From: Simmondsia chinensis
Taxonomy: Eukaryota > Streptophyta > Magnoliopsida > Caryophyllales > Simmondsiaceae
Direction of reading: 5' to 3'
DNA length: 64,000 bases
Assembly (NCBI GenBank): GCA_018398585.1
Contig: JAGTTD010000010.1
Span: 4,481,501-4,545,500 of the forward strand
Shown: positions 46,250 through 58,061 of the stretch, piece after piece
Layout: the number at the start of each line of letters is the position of its first letter
Position numbering within the stretch: the first letter of the stretch is position 1
Made by a program: the position numbers and the translations under genes
The notes under the pieces: model-generated
The model's input: the letters and a program-made list of their open reading frames with translations, nothing else
What the model was told of the DNA's origin: nothing
Databases searched by the model: none

Positions 46250-49248
46250 TTAATTCGGAGGAGGGACATGATAAGAATGATAGATAGTGTTTGTGGACGT
46301 GCCTTCTCCACTCGAGTGCAGAGCAATTGGATTTTTACAAGTTGATCGATTGTGCCTGTGTTCCTGGCATCGATTGCACTTTTGCGGTACATGTTTCTCG
46401 CTGACTGAAGGAATCCTCCTCTTCCTCCTCCTCCCGGAAGAGGTTCGAACATCCGGTGGAAAAAGATTCATTTTTGATATGTGATGAGGGATAGACCAAT
46501 TACTTATGTGCGGCATCGGGTACAAGACGCCTCTGTACGACTCGTACCAATAAACTCTTGAATAATATGGCAAGCATAAGTCGTACAGATCATAAGGACC
46601 ATGTCTTACAACCACCAACGCATGCTCACATGGAAGCTACTCCAGCTGAAACTTGCGACAGGTACATGTCCAAAGTGACAGATTAACCCAAAAATTCTTA
46701 TCCCCATCAATGACATCGAAGTTATACTCATCTGCTGGCAAAATCTGCATTGCATAAAAGATAGACATACACGATTAATAATGGTAATGCAAAAAAAAAA
46801 AAAGGAACAAAACCAACAATTATCATGTCTAAAAGTGCAGGGATTACTACTGATAAATCATACACCATAATGTACTTGAAACACAGCATACCAAGTTGAT
46901 TTTACACCATTAAAACCTATCATACACCGTGTATGATTAACCATACACCACTAATTAGTTCTAACACACTCAAACAAGCTGATTTCACACCATTTAGACC
47001 AATCATACACGGTGTATGATTGATCGTACACCAAGTTGATTTTAAACCATTAAAACACAATAAAACAAATTGATTTTACACCATTAAGACCAATCATACA
47101 TGGTGTATGATGGATCATACACCACTAATTACTTGAAACACATTAAAACAAGTTGATTTTACACCCTTAAAGCCTATCATACACGGCGTATGATTAACCA
47201 TACACGACTACTTAGTTGTAACACACTAAAACATGCGTTGCAATTGGGATTGAACATGACGAATAGAACAAGACTTACGGTCATCATTTGTGATAGTTTC
47301 AATCTTTCTTGTAATTTTTTCCGATGTCGGGGGACATTGTACCGGCACAAGCTTTGGCCATGGTTCTTCTATCATGAAACTACTTCTGCAACACTAGCCG
47401 AATCTCATCAATTAAAGCAGTAATGGGATAATCATGCACCTTAACAAAAACAACATTCATCGATTCTGATATATTTGTTGTCATTATATTATACTGATGG
47501 CAAGGGGAGTGGGAACGAGTCCACTTGTCCAATCCCACGGTCTTCAAGAACTCTTGAAGGCTGTATGCTTTAGCTGTTTGGTAGTAGTGTTGATCCAACT
47601 ACTTTGTTTTACTTTTGAATTTGGACTTCATGTTGTTCAGCAAGTGGTACATGCACAAACCATGGAATGCGTTGGGGAAAACTTCTTCCACCGCTCTGGG
47701 GATGCTTCGATGTCGATTAGATACAATAACATGGCTGCTAGGCTCCCCAATAACTTCCTTTAATTGGCTGAGGAACCAATGCCACGATGTGTCATTCTCT
47801 GAATCATCGATACCGAAAGCAATCAGGAAAATTTGTTGATTGGCATCGTGACAAACGGCCATGAACAGAACACCCCGGTATTTTTCCTTCAGATGCGTTG
47901 CATCAATGCTCATAACAGGACGGCAAAACTGCAATCGTTTAATTGAAGCATCGAATGCAATGAAAAGGTACTGAAATTTTCTTCCATCATCTGTCTGTAA
48001 ATGAAACACAGTACCAAAATTGGTCTGTTGGAGAACATGCAAATATGCAGGCAGGTTTGCATATGGCTGTTCGGGGGAACCCAATCTGACATTGTCATAT
48101 GCAAACTCTCTACCCCTCCAAGCAATACTGGAGCTGATCTCAACACCATAGCAGCTACGAATGTCATCTATGATATCCTGCGGCTTGAACACTCTTCCAG
48201 GGTTGATAATTTTCTTACGGACACATTCCCCGACGACCCAGCTGGTTGCTTGCCTATATATAATAGTGGTGAGATCGGTAGGGTGGGTATGATTATTTTC
48301 AACTTTTGTAACCATCCAATACCCACCATCTGCCAGACACATAGCCCGAACCCTCCATGTGCAACCCTCTTGCACACAACGAACAACCGTTAAGGATTTG
48401 TTAGACTGGAAGCTCCTAAATTCAAAATTTTCCCTTAGTTCAATTACTGCCAAGTTAATCAACAAATCCTTCTTCTATTTAAATAGTTGATTCACCTCAA
48501 TTACCTCAACCATCCTACCCTGCCCATATACCCCGTCAATCCTGCTACTCTCATCACCGGAACCAACATCATCATCATAATGAGGATCAACAGTAGCTTG
48601 GACGTCAGGTTGGACATTCGGTTGAACGCTGGGTTCTGCATTCTGTTCCACTGTAGGTTCGACAGTAGGAGGTGATGTGCCCACTTCAGGGCAAATATTC
48701 TGCTTGTCAGAAATGTGCCCATGTGGAGGTGATGGATCGGTTGTAGTCGGTTGCACATGGGATAAATTTATATTATCCAAATTGTCGCACGAACTTTGAT
48801 TGGAATTTTCTCAATCTTCACCGGTCGTTGTAGCTGTCGCTGTCGCCGTAGACACCACAGGGTCCAAACCATCATTGTTCTCATCACCATCTGGTAATGT
48901 TTGAATAGGACTCCGTTGCTCACCAAAGTAAGGGTTCCTATCAACTGTGGACTCAACAATAAAGAACAAGGTATACTTCGCCCTATCTTCTTTTGCCAGT
49001 GCCTTCCAAATCATAACTGACCTATCATTATTGATATCATACAAAGGCATGTCCCGAACGCCGGTAAGAAATTGAAATTGCATCTTCGAACCTGCATCCA
49101 CCTGAACACCCATCAACTCCACCAAAGTCCTTTGCAAGCCAGCAAAGTCAGTCTTCTCATCCACAAAAACAAAATCCAGCTTTCCACCAACATACTCTGC
49201 CCTCTCGTTAAAGTGTCCACTGTACCGAACAATAGCAACATCAGTCAT
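46250..49248 (-). pseudogene. MULE transposase (MURA-like), disrupted by several nonsense codons
   Basis: It starts MTDVAIVRYSGHF at 49248 after a splice-like TTCACAG. Domains in order: an N-terminal DUF4283/PB1-like region (ERAEYVGGKLDFVF); a Pro/Val-rich acidic linker; the MuDR DNA-binding zinc finger (RCVQEGCTWRVRA ... NNHTHP); the MULE catalytic domain (MSIDATHLKEKYRG, HWFLSQLKE, HGLCMYHLLNNMKSKFK); a SWIM zinc finger (CTCRKFQLE-stop-LPCEHAL) after an intron; and a CCHC knuckle (CNRCQEHRHNRSTC). In-frame stops occur near 48811, 48475, 47599, 47380 and 46647, and a frameshift lies near 47330. Stops sit where family members have Gln, Arg or Trp. A cut-and-paste transposase, inactive in this copy. 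Confidence 0.92.
46850..47225 (-). repeat. ~83-bp array inside the MURA intron (about 4-5 units)
   Basis: Reverse-oriented units (ACCATTAAAACCTATCATAC, CGTGTATGATTAACCATACACCAC) lie between the catalytic-domain exon and the SWIM exon (acceptor near 46758). Confidence 0.9.
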
Positions 49249-49284
49249 TACTGTGAACACGAAAGTAACATGATATTAGACCAC

Positions 49285-50159
49285 TAATTACATGAGACAC
49301 ACCAAGATAAAATGAAAGAACAACATTTAAACCAATCGTACATGGTGTATGATTAATCATACCTTACTAATGACTTGAAAGACACAGAAACAAGTTGATT
49401 TACACCCTTAAAACCTATCATACACGGTGTATGATTGATCATACACCGCTATTTTCTTAAAACACACTAAAACAAGTTGATTTCACACCATTTAGACCAA
49501 TCATACACGGTGTATGATTGATCATATACCACTAATTGCTTAAAATAGATTAATACAAGTTGATTTTACACCCTTAAAACCTATCATACAAGGTGTATCA
49601 TTGATCATACACCACTATTTTCTTAAAACACACTAAAACAAGTTGATTTCACACCATTTAGACCAATCATACATGGTGTATGATTAATCATACACTACTA
49701 TTTACTTAAAACACATCAAAATAAGTTGATTTTACACCCTTAAAACCTATCATACATGGTGTATGATTAATCATACACCACTAATTGCTTAAAATACACT
49801 TAAACAAGTTGTTTTCACACCATTTAGACCAATCATACACGGTGTATGATTGATCTTACACCATTAATGACTTAAAATACACTAAAGCAAGTTGATTTAC
49901 ACCGTTAAACCCTATCACATATGGTGTATGATTGATCATACACCACTAATTACTTAAATCACATTAAAACAAGTTGATTTTATACCCTTAAAACCAATCA
50001 TACACCACTAATTGCTTAAAACACACTTAAACAAGTTGATTTCACACCATTTAGACCAATCATATACGGTGCATGATTGATCATACACCACTATTTACTA
50101 AAAACACATTAAAACAAGTTGATTTTACACCCTTAAAACCTATCATACACAGTGTATGA
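49285..50159 (-). repeat. Right array, inner part (about 10 units)
   Basis: Reverse-oriented ~83-bp units. Two spacer types alternate (CACACCATTTAGACC and CACCCTTAAAACC), giving a dimeric ~166-bp higher-order repeat. Its last unit is cut at 50159 by the Ty3 element; the other half continues at 58383. Confidence 0.92.
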
Positions 50160-50480
50160 TGTCAAGCTTCAAGATGATCTTGTAGCTTAACCTAGTGATA
50201 GAATAGAGTTAAGATGAGAAAGAAGGGAAATAGGGATGGGAATTGAAGAAGAATCAAGATGAGAGAAGAAAATATCTCAATGTGATATGTGTGTTTGTAT
50301 TCATTGATACCGGCTGCAACTAACAACCTTATGCTTATATAGTATAGCTAAGTATGAAAGATCAAGCAAAACATAACTAACTCACTTTGGGCCTAAGCCC
50401 AACAACATGACTTACAACCTTTAACTCATAAATCAAAAACAATAAACCAATTCTATTATAATTTAGCTCAGTGTATAACA
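50160..50480 (-). repeat. 3' LTR of the Ty3 element
   Basis: TGTCAAGCTTCAAGATGATC ... GTGTATAACA. It differs from the 5' LTR at five places (for example TGTC/TGTT, GGGATGGG/GGGATGAG). Confidence 0.95.
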
Positions 50481-50491
50481 TTCCCTCTCCC

Positions 50492-51035
50492 TTAAGAGCT
50501 TTCTTGACTCAAGAAAGAAAAGGTTGGGAATTGGCTTCTAATGAAGTGTTCTGCTTCCCAGGTGGTCTTCTCCTCCTCCAAATTTGTCCATTGTATCAGT
50601 AGCTTCTTGTGTCTCTTGGGTGTAGTCTTCAGCAATCTGGTTCCAAGGACAGTAGCTGGTCCTAGCTTGATGGCTCCATTAGATCCAATCTCTGGTGGTT
50701 GCTGTGTACTCCTCATGCCTTTCTTCAGAAGGGATACATGAAAAACAGGATGTATATATGAATCAGGAGGTAGTTTAAGCCAGTGAGCTACTTGTCCAAT
50801 TCTTTCCGCAATTCTGTAAGGCCCAAAAAATCTTGCACTGAGCTTCACATTTTTCCTCACTACCATGGTCGCTTGTCTGTAAGGTTAGAGCTTAAGGTAG
50901 ACCATATCTCCCACTTCAAAGGCCTTATCTACACGCTTCTTGTTGGCATAATGTTTCATTCTTGCTTGAGCAAGGTGGAGGTTGTCCTTGAGGAGCTGTA
51001 GCAACTGTCTTCTCTGCTACAGTAAATCACCAGCC
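50492..51035 (-). pseudogene. Ty3 integrase C-terminus with chromodomain-like end
   Basis: LSARFFGPYRIAERIGQVAH and HPVFHVSLLKKG are the conserved chromovirus integrase C-terminal motifs. The last ~35 residues (KLLIQWTNLEEEKTTWEAEH) have the chromodomain pattern W..L....ATWE. A TAA (likely from CAA) lies before VVRKN at about 50885. Chromodomains guide insertion toward particular chromatin. Confidence 0.85.
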
Positions 51036-51638
51036 TCAGGAGTGGAGGACACGAATTTCTGCAACAATAGGGGAGAGGGTGGTGCATAGCCATAGACAAT
51101 GAAAGTAAGTATTGTACCAAAACTCAGCTAATGACAACCATTTACCCCACTGCTTAGGCTGACAGAACACCATGCTTTTGAAGCACTGCTCCAAGCATTG
51201 ATTGACCCTCTCTGTTTGTCCGTCAGTTTGTGGATGGTATGAAGAGCTTAGAACCAAGGTGGTGCCTAACAAGCTGAATAGCTCCCTCCAGAAGTGGCTG
51301 GTGAACAACTTGTCACGGTCAGAGACTATGGTGTGTGGCAAATCATGTAGCTTGTATATGTTGTCAACGAAGAGCTTAGCAAGTTTTTCTGCTGTAATTG
51401 GTCTAGCAAGTGCAAGGAAGTGGCTGAATTTGGTAAATCTGTCTACCACTACCCAAATTACCTCCTTCCCTTCAGACTTTGGCAGGCCCTCAATGAAATC
51501 CATGCTGATGTGTTGCCAAGATCCTTCAGGGATTGGTAGGGGTTGAAGGAGGCCTTGTTACTTATGATTCTCAAGTTTGGTTTGTTGACAAACCTCACAA
51601 CTTTGCACAAACTCTTTCACCTCCTTATTCAGCCCATT
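51036..51638 (-). pseudogene. Ty3 integrase core
   Basis: A zinc-finger half CEVCQQTK (near 51597) precedes a stop. The open core follows (MDFIEGLPKSEGKEVIWVVV, DRDKLFTSHFWRELF, GQTERVNQCLEQCFK), which has the D, D and E of the catalytic triad. A deletion near 51110 (NTYFHC then a jump toward YGYAPP in another frame) ends it. Confidence 0.88.
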
Positions 51639-53384
51639 CTAGTCAAATTGAGCCTTCAACCTCTGGTAGGTACCTTCTACCCCAAAGTGTCCTCCCCAAG
51701 CAGAGTCGTGGCCTGCAGCAATGATATGTTGTCTTAGTTCAGTTGTGGCCCCAATGTAGAGCTTCCCTTGCAATCGGATAGTTTCCTGAACAATTGTAAC
51801 ATCAGAGCCAATAGTTGCCTTGTCCTGCCCTTTTATGGAGAATGCAGTGATACATTCTTGTGCAAATTCATCACCCTCATAAGACCTGTGCACTTCATCC
51901 ATCCAGGCTGGTAAGATGATGGACACAACCCCACATGAGTCATGTTCAGCTTCCTTAAATCTCCTTGATAGAGCATCGGCCGCCTGATTTTCTTTCCCTT
52001 TCTTGTACTCTATAGCATAAGTCAGCCCCAACATCCTCATCAGGCCTTTTTTCTGAATTCTGGTGATGATCTTTTGCTCCAGCAGATATTTCAAACTCTG
52101 ACGGTCTATTCTTATGATGAATCGATGACCCTCCAAGTAATGCCTCCACTTGTCAACAGCTAGCAGTATTGCCAAGTATTCCTTCTCATATGTTGATAAT
52201 TCTTGATGTTTGGCACTAAGAGCCTGGCTGAGATAAGCAATTGGTCTTCCTCCTTGTGACAGAATAGCCCCAATGCCACTCCCACTTGCATTTGTTTCTA
52301 AGATGAACTCCTCAACAAAGTTAGGCATGGCTAAGATAGGGGCTGCACACATTGCTTCCTTCAAGGCTTCAAAAGCACTTTGAGCCTTAGCAGTCCATAG
52401 GAAGGCATCTTTCTTCAGAAGGTCTGTCAATGGCTTGGCAATGGATCCATAACCAGCTATGAATTTCCTGTAATAGCCTGTTAAACCCAAGAATCCTCTT
52501 AGTTGCTTCAAGGTAGTGGGAATTGGCCACTCCCTCATGGCTTTTACTTTAGAAGAATCAGTGGCAAATCCTTCTTGGGAGATGACATGACCCAGATACT
52601 CAATCTGAGGCTGCGCAAAAGAGCACTTGGATAGCTTGGCGTACAGCTTGTGACTTCTCATCAGCAGGAATACTTCCTTCAAGTGACTCACATGTTCTTC
52701 CAGTGAAGAGCTATAGATGAGTATGTCATCGAAGAATACCAGAAAAAATATTCTCAATAGCGGTTTGAAAACTTCATTCATGACTGCTTGGAATGTAGCT
52801 GGAATATTTGTCAAACCAAAAGGCATGACTACAAACTCAAAATGTCCATGGTGAGTCCTGAATGCTGTCCTGTAGATGTCTGGCTCTAAGACTATGATTT
52901 GATGATAACCTTGCCTCAAGTCCAACTTGGAAAAGAAGCAAGCCCCTCTCAACTCATCAAGGAGGTCATCAATAACGGGGATTGGAAACTTGTCCTTAAT
53001 GGTCATGGAGTTCAGCTGTCTGTAGTCAATACACATTCTAGTCGATTCATCCTTCTTCTTCACTAAGATAACAGGAGATGCAAATGGACTGTGGCTAGGT
53101 CGGATGAAGCATGACTTGAGTAGCTCTTCCACTTGCCTATCTATCTCTGTTCTTTGTGAATGAGGACACCTGTAAGGCCGAAGTTTCACAGGTTCTGAAT
53201 TCATCTTTAATGGAATTGCATGATCTAAGTTCCTCTTGGGAGGTAAGGCTGTTGGCACTTCAAACAAGTCCTTGAACTCTTCAATTAGATCATGTACTAC
53301 TGAGTGAGGCTGGACCTGCACTTTAGAGGGAGAGACAACAAAAAATTGCCCAACCCACTGGTAGGCCTTTTTCCTGATCCCCAC
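51639..53384 (-). CDS. Ty3 reverse transcriptase, RNase H and integrase N-terminus
   Basis: An open 581-codon frame. RT: RMCIDYRQLNSMTIKDKFPI, FSKLDLRQGYHQI, TAFRTHHGHFEFVVMPFGLT and catalytic FFDDILIYS. RNase H: FILETNASGSGIGAILSQ, YEKEYLAI, AADALSRRF. The frame ends in the integrase zinc-finger region (HDSAWGGHFGVEGTYQRL) at a TAG where Trp is usual. It copies element RNA to DNA. This is the best-kept part of the element, though the polyprotein is not continuous with protease or integrase here. Confidence 0.93.
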   Translation of the reverse strand: MGIRKKAYQWVGQFFVVSPSKVQVQPHSVVHDLIEEFKDLFEVPTALPPKRNLDHAIPLKMNSEPVKLRPYRCPHSQRTEIDRQVEELLKSCFIRPSHSPFASPVILVKKKDESTRMCIDYRQLNSMTIKDKFPIPVIDDLLDELRGACFFSKLDLRQGYHQIIVLEPDIYRTAFRTHHGHFEFVVMPFGLTNIPATFQAVMNEVFKPLLRIFFLVFFDDILIYSSSLEEHVSHLKEVFLLMRSHKLYAKLSKCSFAQPQIEYLGHVISQEGFATDSSKVKAMREWPIPTTLKQLRGFLGLTGYYRKFIAGYGSIAKPLTDLLKKDAFLWTAKAQSAFEALKEAMCAAPILAMPNFVEEFILETNASGSGIGAILSQGGRPIAYLSQALSAKHQELSTYEKEYLAILLAVDKWRHYLEGHRFIIRIDRQSLKYLLEQKIITRIQKKGLMRMLGLTYAIEYKKGKENQAADALSRRFKEAEHDSCGVVSIILPAWMDEVHRSYEGDEFAQECITAFSIKGQDKATIGSDVTIVQETIRLQGKLYIGATTELRQHIIAAGHDSAWGGHFGVEGTYQRLKAQFD

Positions 53385-53420
53385 ACTTAACCCCTTGCTA
53401 GTAATCAGCTGAATTTGGCC

Positions 53421-54483
53421 TTAATCTGCCATGCCTTGCAGCTTAACTGTGGAACCATGCATATCAAAAGAGACTACCAACTGAGCAAAATCAATGACCA
53501 CAGGGCTAAAGGTCCTCATCCAATTCACCCCAAGGACCATTTCACATCCTCCTAGGGGGAGAATTCTGAAATCATAGGTGAACTTATGGTTCTGCATAGT
53601 CCAATTGAAGTTCTGGCACTTAGTCCGAGTGAGGATTGAGTTTCCATCAGCTACGGTTACAGCTAAAGGGTGTGTTCTGATGATCTCATGGCCCACCTTC
53701 CTAACTATCTTAGGATCAATGAAGCTATGCGTGCTACCACTATCAATCAGAATCACAATGGACTTTTTGCTAGCTTGCCCCTTGATCCTAATGGTATTGT
53801 GAGCCCCATTGCCTGTTAGTGCCTTCATTGAAATTTCCACTTCATCCTCCAAGACTTCCTCTGCACTGTCTGTTTTAGAATTAGCCTCTTCACTATCGGA
53901 ATCATCCTCAGCTGTAGCCCCTCTTGCAGACATGAGATACTTAGCGTTACACTTATGTCCAAAGAAGTAAGGTTGGTTGCATTTAAAACACAACCTCTTA
54001 TCCTTCCTGTCATCAGTATGCCCCTGTTTCATTTTCCCAGTGTTCTTTATTTGTGAAGAAGCTCCACTGGATCTGCTCCTACCCCCTTCACTTGTAGCTA
54101 AGACAGTAAAACAGCTTGGCTTTGGCATATGCCTTAGACAAAGTTCTGGGTCCTACGGCCTTCACCAAGTTCTTTATGTTTGGTTTCAGACCACTGATGA
54201 AATTGGACACAATAGGCCTCAGTTGCTTGTGGGTAGGCCGCTATCATACTTGCTCTAAGGTTTTCAAATCTAACCATGTATTCCTTCATAGAAGTAACTT
54301 GAATTACTTTGTTAAAATTATCAACTATATCACTAGAATCCTCATCTCCATATCTCTCACACAATTCCATCACAAATTCATCCAAAGTCAAGGAAGGGTT
54401 GCTTTTCAAGAGGCTACAAATCCATACCTCGTGATCACCATGGAGGTATACAGAAGCTAGCTCAACTCTCTAATCATCAGCAA
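53421..54483 (-). pseudogene. Ty3 gag C-terminal half, zinc knuckle and aspartic protease
   Basis: Beyond the LINE the gag core resumes (RVELASVYLHGDHEVW, NPSLTLDEFVMELCERYGDE, YMVRFENLRASM). A frame change near 54130 leads to the zinc knuckle CFKCNQPYFFGHKC and the protease active site LIDSGSTHSFI, with GVNWMRTFSPVVIDF. Zinc knuckle and protease share one open frame (54128-53421). Confidence 0.88.
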
Positions 54484-54904
54484 CAACAACAACTACAATA
54501 ACAACAACAACAAACCCAGTGCCTCCAAGGGCTCCGGCCAAAAGCAGGGTCTGGGGAGGGTAGATGTATGCAGCCTTCCCCCTTCAAGGGGCTACCTTGA
54601 AGAGAGCCTGTTTCCGAGGACCCCTAGCCTAAAAAGATGGTCTGCATCCATCAGCCAAAGACTTGGCACAGGAGAAACATAAAAAATGCATAAGTATGGC
54701 AAAAAAAAAAAAAAAAAAAGGTAAAAGAGATAAAGAAAGAGAACGAGAATGAGAATGAGATAGGGATAGAAAAGATAGAGACAAAGACTATCCTACTTTA
54801 ACCGGATCATCCAATACCCTTATGCTAGCCCTCCATTGGGGCCTATCTAAGGCCATCTCCTCCCAAAGGTTTATGTGGGTGAGGTCTTGTCGGTTCGTTT
54901 AAAG

Positions 54905-56619
54905 TCATCTCTTCTTTGGTCTGCCTCTACCTCTTCTGCCTAATGTAGTAAGAGGCTGTTCGCATCTTCTGATTGGAGTGTCGTCCGGTCTCCTTCTGAC
55001 ATGTCCGAACCACCTCAGACGTTGCTCCCTTAATTTATCTTCAATGGGAGCTACGCCCAGTTTGCCTCTTATGATGTCGTTTCTGATCCTATTCTTCCTT
55101 GTGTGTCCGCACATCCACCTCAGCATTCGCATCTCCGCCACCTTCATCTTCTGTGTGTGCTGTTGTTTCATCGCCCTGCACTCCGCCCCATACGCCATGG
55201 CTGGCCGCACCACCGTCTTGTTGTATCTTCCCTTTAGCTTCAAAAGGAATTTCCTATCACAAAGTACCACGGAGGCCATCCTCCACTTGTGCCATCCCGC
55301 TTTGATCCTGTAGCTGACATCCTCGTCCACTTCGCCGTTGTGCTGTATCGTGGACCCTAAGTACCTGAATCTCTCCTTCTTCGAAATGGCCTCGTGTCCA
55401 ATCTTGACTTCTTCCCGGCTAGGCATGATAGAGGGATCGAACTTGAGTTCCATGTGCTCGGTCTTGGCTCTGCTTGGTCGCAAACCCTTCGACTCTAAAA
55501 CTCCTCTCCACAGTTCCAGTTTCTCATTTATCTCTTCCCGCGACTCTCCCACCAGTACTATGTCATCTACAAAAAGCATGCACCAAGGTACACATCCCTG
55601 GATGTGCCTAGTGAGCTCGTCCATAACCAAAATGAACAGATAGGGGCTCAAGGCAGACCCTTGGTGAACCCCTACTGTTATCGGGAAAGCGCCTGACTCC
55701 CCATCCACTGTACGCACCATAGTCTGTGCCTCTTCATACATGTCTTTAATGGCTCGGATGTATGGTACAGGGATGCCTTTCCTGTCCAAAACTCTCCAAA
55801 GGACCTCCCTTGGCACTCTATCAAATGCCTTCTCTAAATCAACGAAAACCATATGAAGGTCCTTTTGTCTCTCCCTATTTTGCTCTATCGTCCGGCTTAG
55901 GATGTGGATGGCTTCTATTGTTGATCTCCCGGGCATAAATCCAAACTGGTTCTCGGACACCTCAGTCAGATGCCTTAACCTCCTCTCTATGACCCGTTCC
56001 CACAACTTCAGAGTGTGGCACATTAGTTTGATACCCTGATAGTTGGCCCAACTCTAAATGTCGCCTTTGTTCTTATATATCGGTATCAATGTGCTCTTCC
56101 TCCATTCCTCAGGCATCTTGTCCCCCTAGAGGATTTGGTTAAATAGTTTAGTCAGCCAAATGACGCCCTTTTGTCCAAGACATTTCCATGCTTCTACGGG
56201 GATGCCATCTGGGCCAACTGCTTTACCCCTTCCCATGGATCTCGAGGCTTCCTTGACTTCGTCGAGGCTAATTTGCCTACATTCGCAATGGTTTTGATGC
56301 ACCTCAGATGTTTGAAGATCACCTAAGGATATCTTTGTCCCCCCTTGTTCGTTGAACAGCTCTTGAAAGTACATTTTCTACCTAGACTTGAGTAGATGCC
56401 GGTCCACGAGTACCTGTCCATCTTCCCCTCTTATGCATTGCACTCTATCCAGGTCTCTGGTCTTCCTTTCTCTAGCTTTGGCGATTCTATATAAGTCCCT
56501 CGCACCCTCCTTGGTCTCCATCCTTTTGTAGAAGTCCTCATAAGCTCTTGATTCTGCTTCTCTGACTGCTCGCTTTGCTTCTCTCCTGGCTTGAATATAC
56601 CGCTGTCGCTTATCCTCAT
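54905..56619 (-). pseudogene. RTE LINE reverse transcriptase, disrupted
   Basis: Linker (56619-56431), N-terminal RT (GRGKAVGPDGIPVEAWKCLG, near 56240) and main RT block (56023-54905): ENQFGFMPGRSTIEAI, LHMVFVDLEKAFDRVPRE, GVHQGSALSPYLFILVMDEL and the catalytic CMLFVDDIVLVGES. The thumb (RYLGSTIQHNGEVDEDVSYR) and C-terminus follow. Stops near 56050, 56126 and 56430 break the frame. The C-terminal part is nearly the same as the copy in HPR1 intron 5. Confidence 0.9.
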
Positions 56620-56650
56620 CCTTGCTATGGTCCCACTCTCTGAAACAAAC

Positions 56651-57352
56651 TCATTTCACCTTAATCTTCTCTAAGACCTCGTCACCCCACCACCAGGATT
56701 CTCTGTTACTTGGTGCCCTTCCCTTTGACGTGCCGAGGACTTCCCGTGCCAGCCCTCTGATCTTTTGGGCCAGATGGTTCCACATCTGGTTTGTGTCTCC
56801 TTCAAAGTCCTCCCTGAGTTCAGCCTCCACTTTTTCCTTGCATAACTCATACTTCTCCCCCTTAAGCTCCCTCCAACAAGTGTGCATATGCGCAGGTTTG
56901 CAGATTCTTTTGGCCCGCCCCTTGGCCTTTATATCCGCCCACAGCACCCTATGTTGCGTAGACAGGTCTTCACCTGGGTTAGTCTTGTAATCCCTGCAGT
57001 CTCTTTGCAACCTTCTCCTTAATAGTATGTAGTCAATCTGTGTTCTTATCCCGCCACTTTGGTACGTGATGATGTGTTGCTCGCGCTTTCTGAAGAAGGT
57101 GTTGGCCACTGTTAGGTCGTAAGTAACCGAGAAGTCTAATACGGCTTTGCCCTCTGCATTCCGGGTTCCAAAACCGAATCCTCCGTGGTGAGGAGCATAA
57201 CCGTCCTTCGTTGCGCCAACGTGTCCATTGAAATCCCCGCCAATCATTACTTGTTCGGTTGGGGGTATGCCCTGTATCATTGTGTCTAAGTCCTCCCAAA
57301 AAGTAGCCTTCTCATGCTCAGACAGTCCGGTTTGAGGTGCGTAGGCACGGAA
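56651..57352 (-). pseudogene. RTE LINE endonuclease domain (truncated)
   Basis: AYAPQTGLSEHEKATFWEDL, MIGGDFNGHVG (catalytic GDFN motif) and the C-terminal RTQIDYILLRRRLQ and STQHRVLWADIK show an APE-like endonuclease that nicks target DNA. The N-terminal third is missing because of 5' truncation. A stop near 56650 separates it from the linker (56619-56431). Confidence 0.88.
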
Positions 57353-58003
57353 CATTAGCAATGTGATAGAAAAGAAAATAGCGTTCACACCTCCTCAGCC
57401 AAGAGTGTGCTTGCTTCCCTTCAAAGGGCTCTAACTAGATCCGTGGTTGTCTGAAACCACCAGCCTTATAGCAGGATGAGTTGTCATTTTTCACAGAGTC
57501 CGGTGGCTGTGGTTGATCAGCTGGTTGATCATTCTGTCCCATTGATAAGCTAGCAGCAGGAACATGTCTGTGCTCTGGGGGTGATCCTGTGGCCCCACCG
57601 CTACATTAGGAATGAGGGGTGGCTCCCCTCTTGGAGGTTGGCCCAATTGACTAGCAGGCAACAAAACCCCAGCACTGGATGATGCCTCCTGTCTATCGAT
57701 TTGAGCTTGAAGACCAGCAATCTGCTCATCAAACCTCCTGCTCTGCTGTTGCATTTGATCAGACAGCTTCTGATCATGCCCTGATTGCATTACTCTCACC
57801 TGGGCAAACATCTGTTCCATTTGTGTTTGAAGCATTGCCTTCATTTCCTCTCTGAATTGGGATATAGTGAGTTTCTCTGAATTGGGAGCTACTACTCCTT
57901 CCACTACTGCTGCATAAGAAACATTTGGATCCACATTAGCAGCTACTGCTGCTGCGGCTGCTGCGTTAGCTGCTCCAGCTGTTGTGGTTACTCATCCGGA
58001 CAT
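57353..58003 (-). pseudogene. Ty3 gag, N-terminal half (upstream of LINE insertion)
   Basis: It would start MSG at 58003, with a TGA as fourth codon. An Ala-rich stretch and VDPNVSYAAVVEG follow, then coiled-coil-like text (FREEMKAMLQTQMEQMFAQ). After a frameshift near 57500, the Ty3 gag core begins (EPFEGKQAHSWLRRCERYFL, FYHIAN) and is cut by the LINE. The reading resumes at 54480 on the far side of the LINE. Confidence 0.85.
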
Positions 58004-58061
58004 GGATGACTATTGCTCAATGATCAGAATCAACCCAATAGTAACAGGCTTTGATACCAAT
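57935..58061 (-). other. Ty3 5' leader with PBS
   Basis: The region between the 5' LTR and the gag body. PBS TGGTATCAAAGC is at 58060-58049 (minus). It is short, as in many chromoviruses, and overlaps the first gag codons. Confidence 0.6.

Larger units (their letters stand above)
54484..57352 (-). mobile_element. RTE-clade LINE inserted in the Ty3 gag
   Basis: It contains an APE-type endonuclease (N-terminus missing), reverse transcriptase and a 3' end of GTT repeats, on the minus strand. A 9-bp near-TSD CAT(C/T)AGCAA occurs at 54475-54483 and 57353-57361, and the Ty3 gag reading resumes across it. It is 5'-truncated at the endonuclease (ORF begins mid-domain at FRAYAPQTGL). Its last ~130 bp (54484-54635) equal the SINE body and tail seen elsewhere in the window. 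It is younger than the Ty3 element, hence the youngest layer of the nest. Confidence 0.92.

Noticed and set aside
54978..55643. Plus-strand ORFs opposite the LINE RT
   Set aside because: Antisense shadows of the conserved RTE reverse transcriptase frame.
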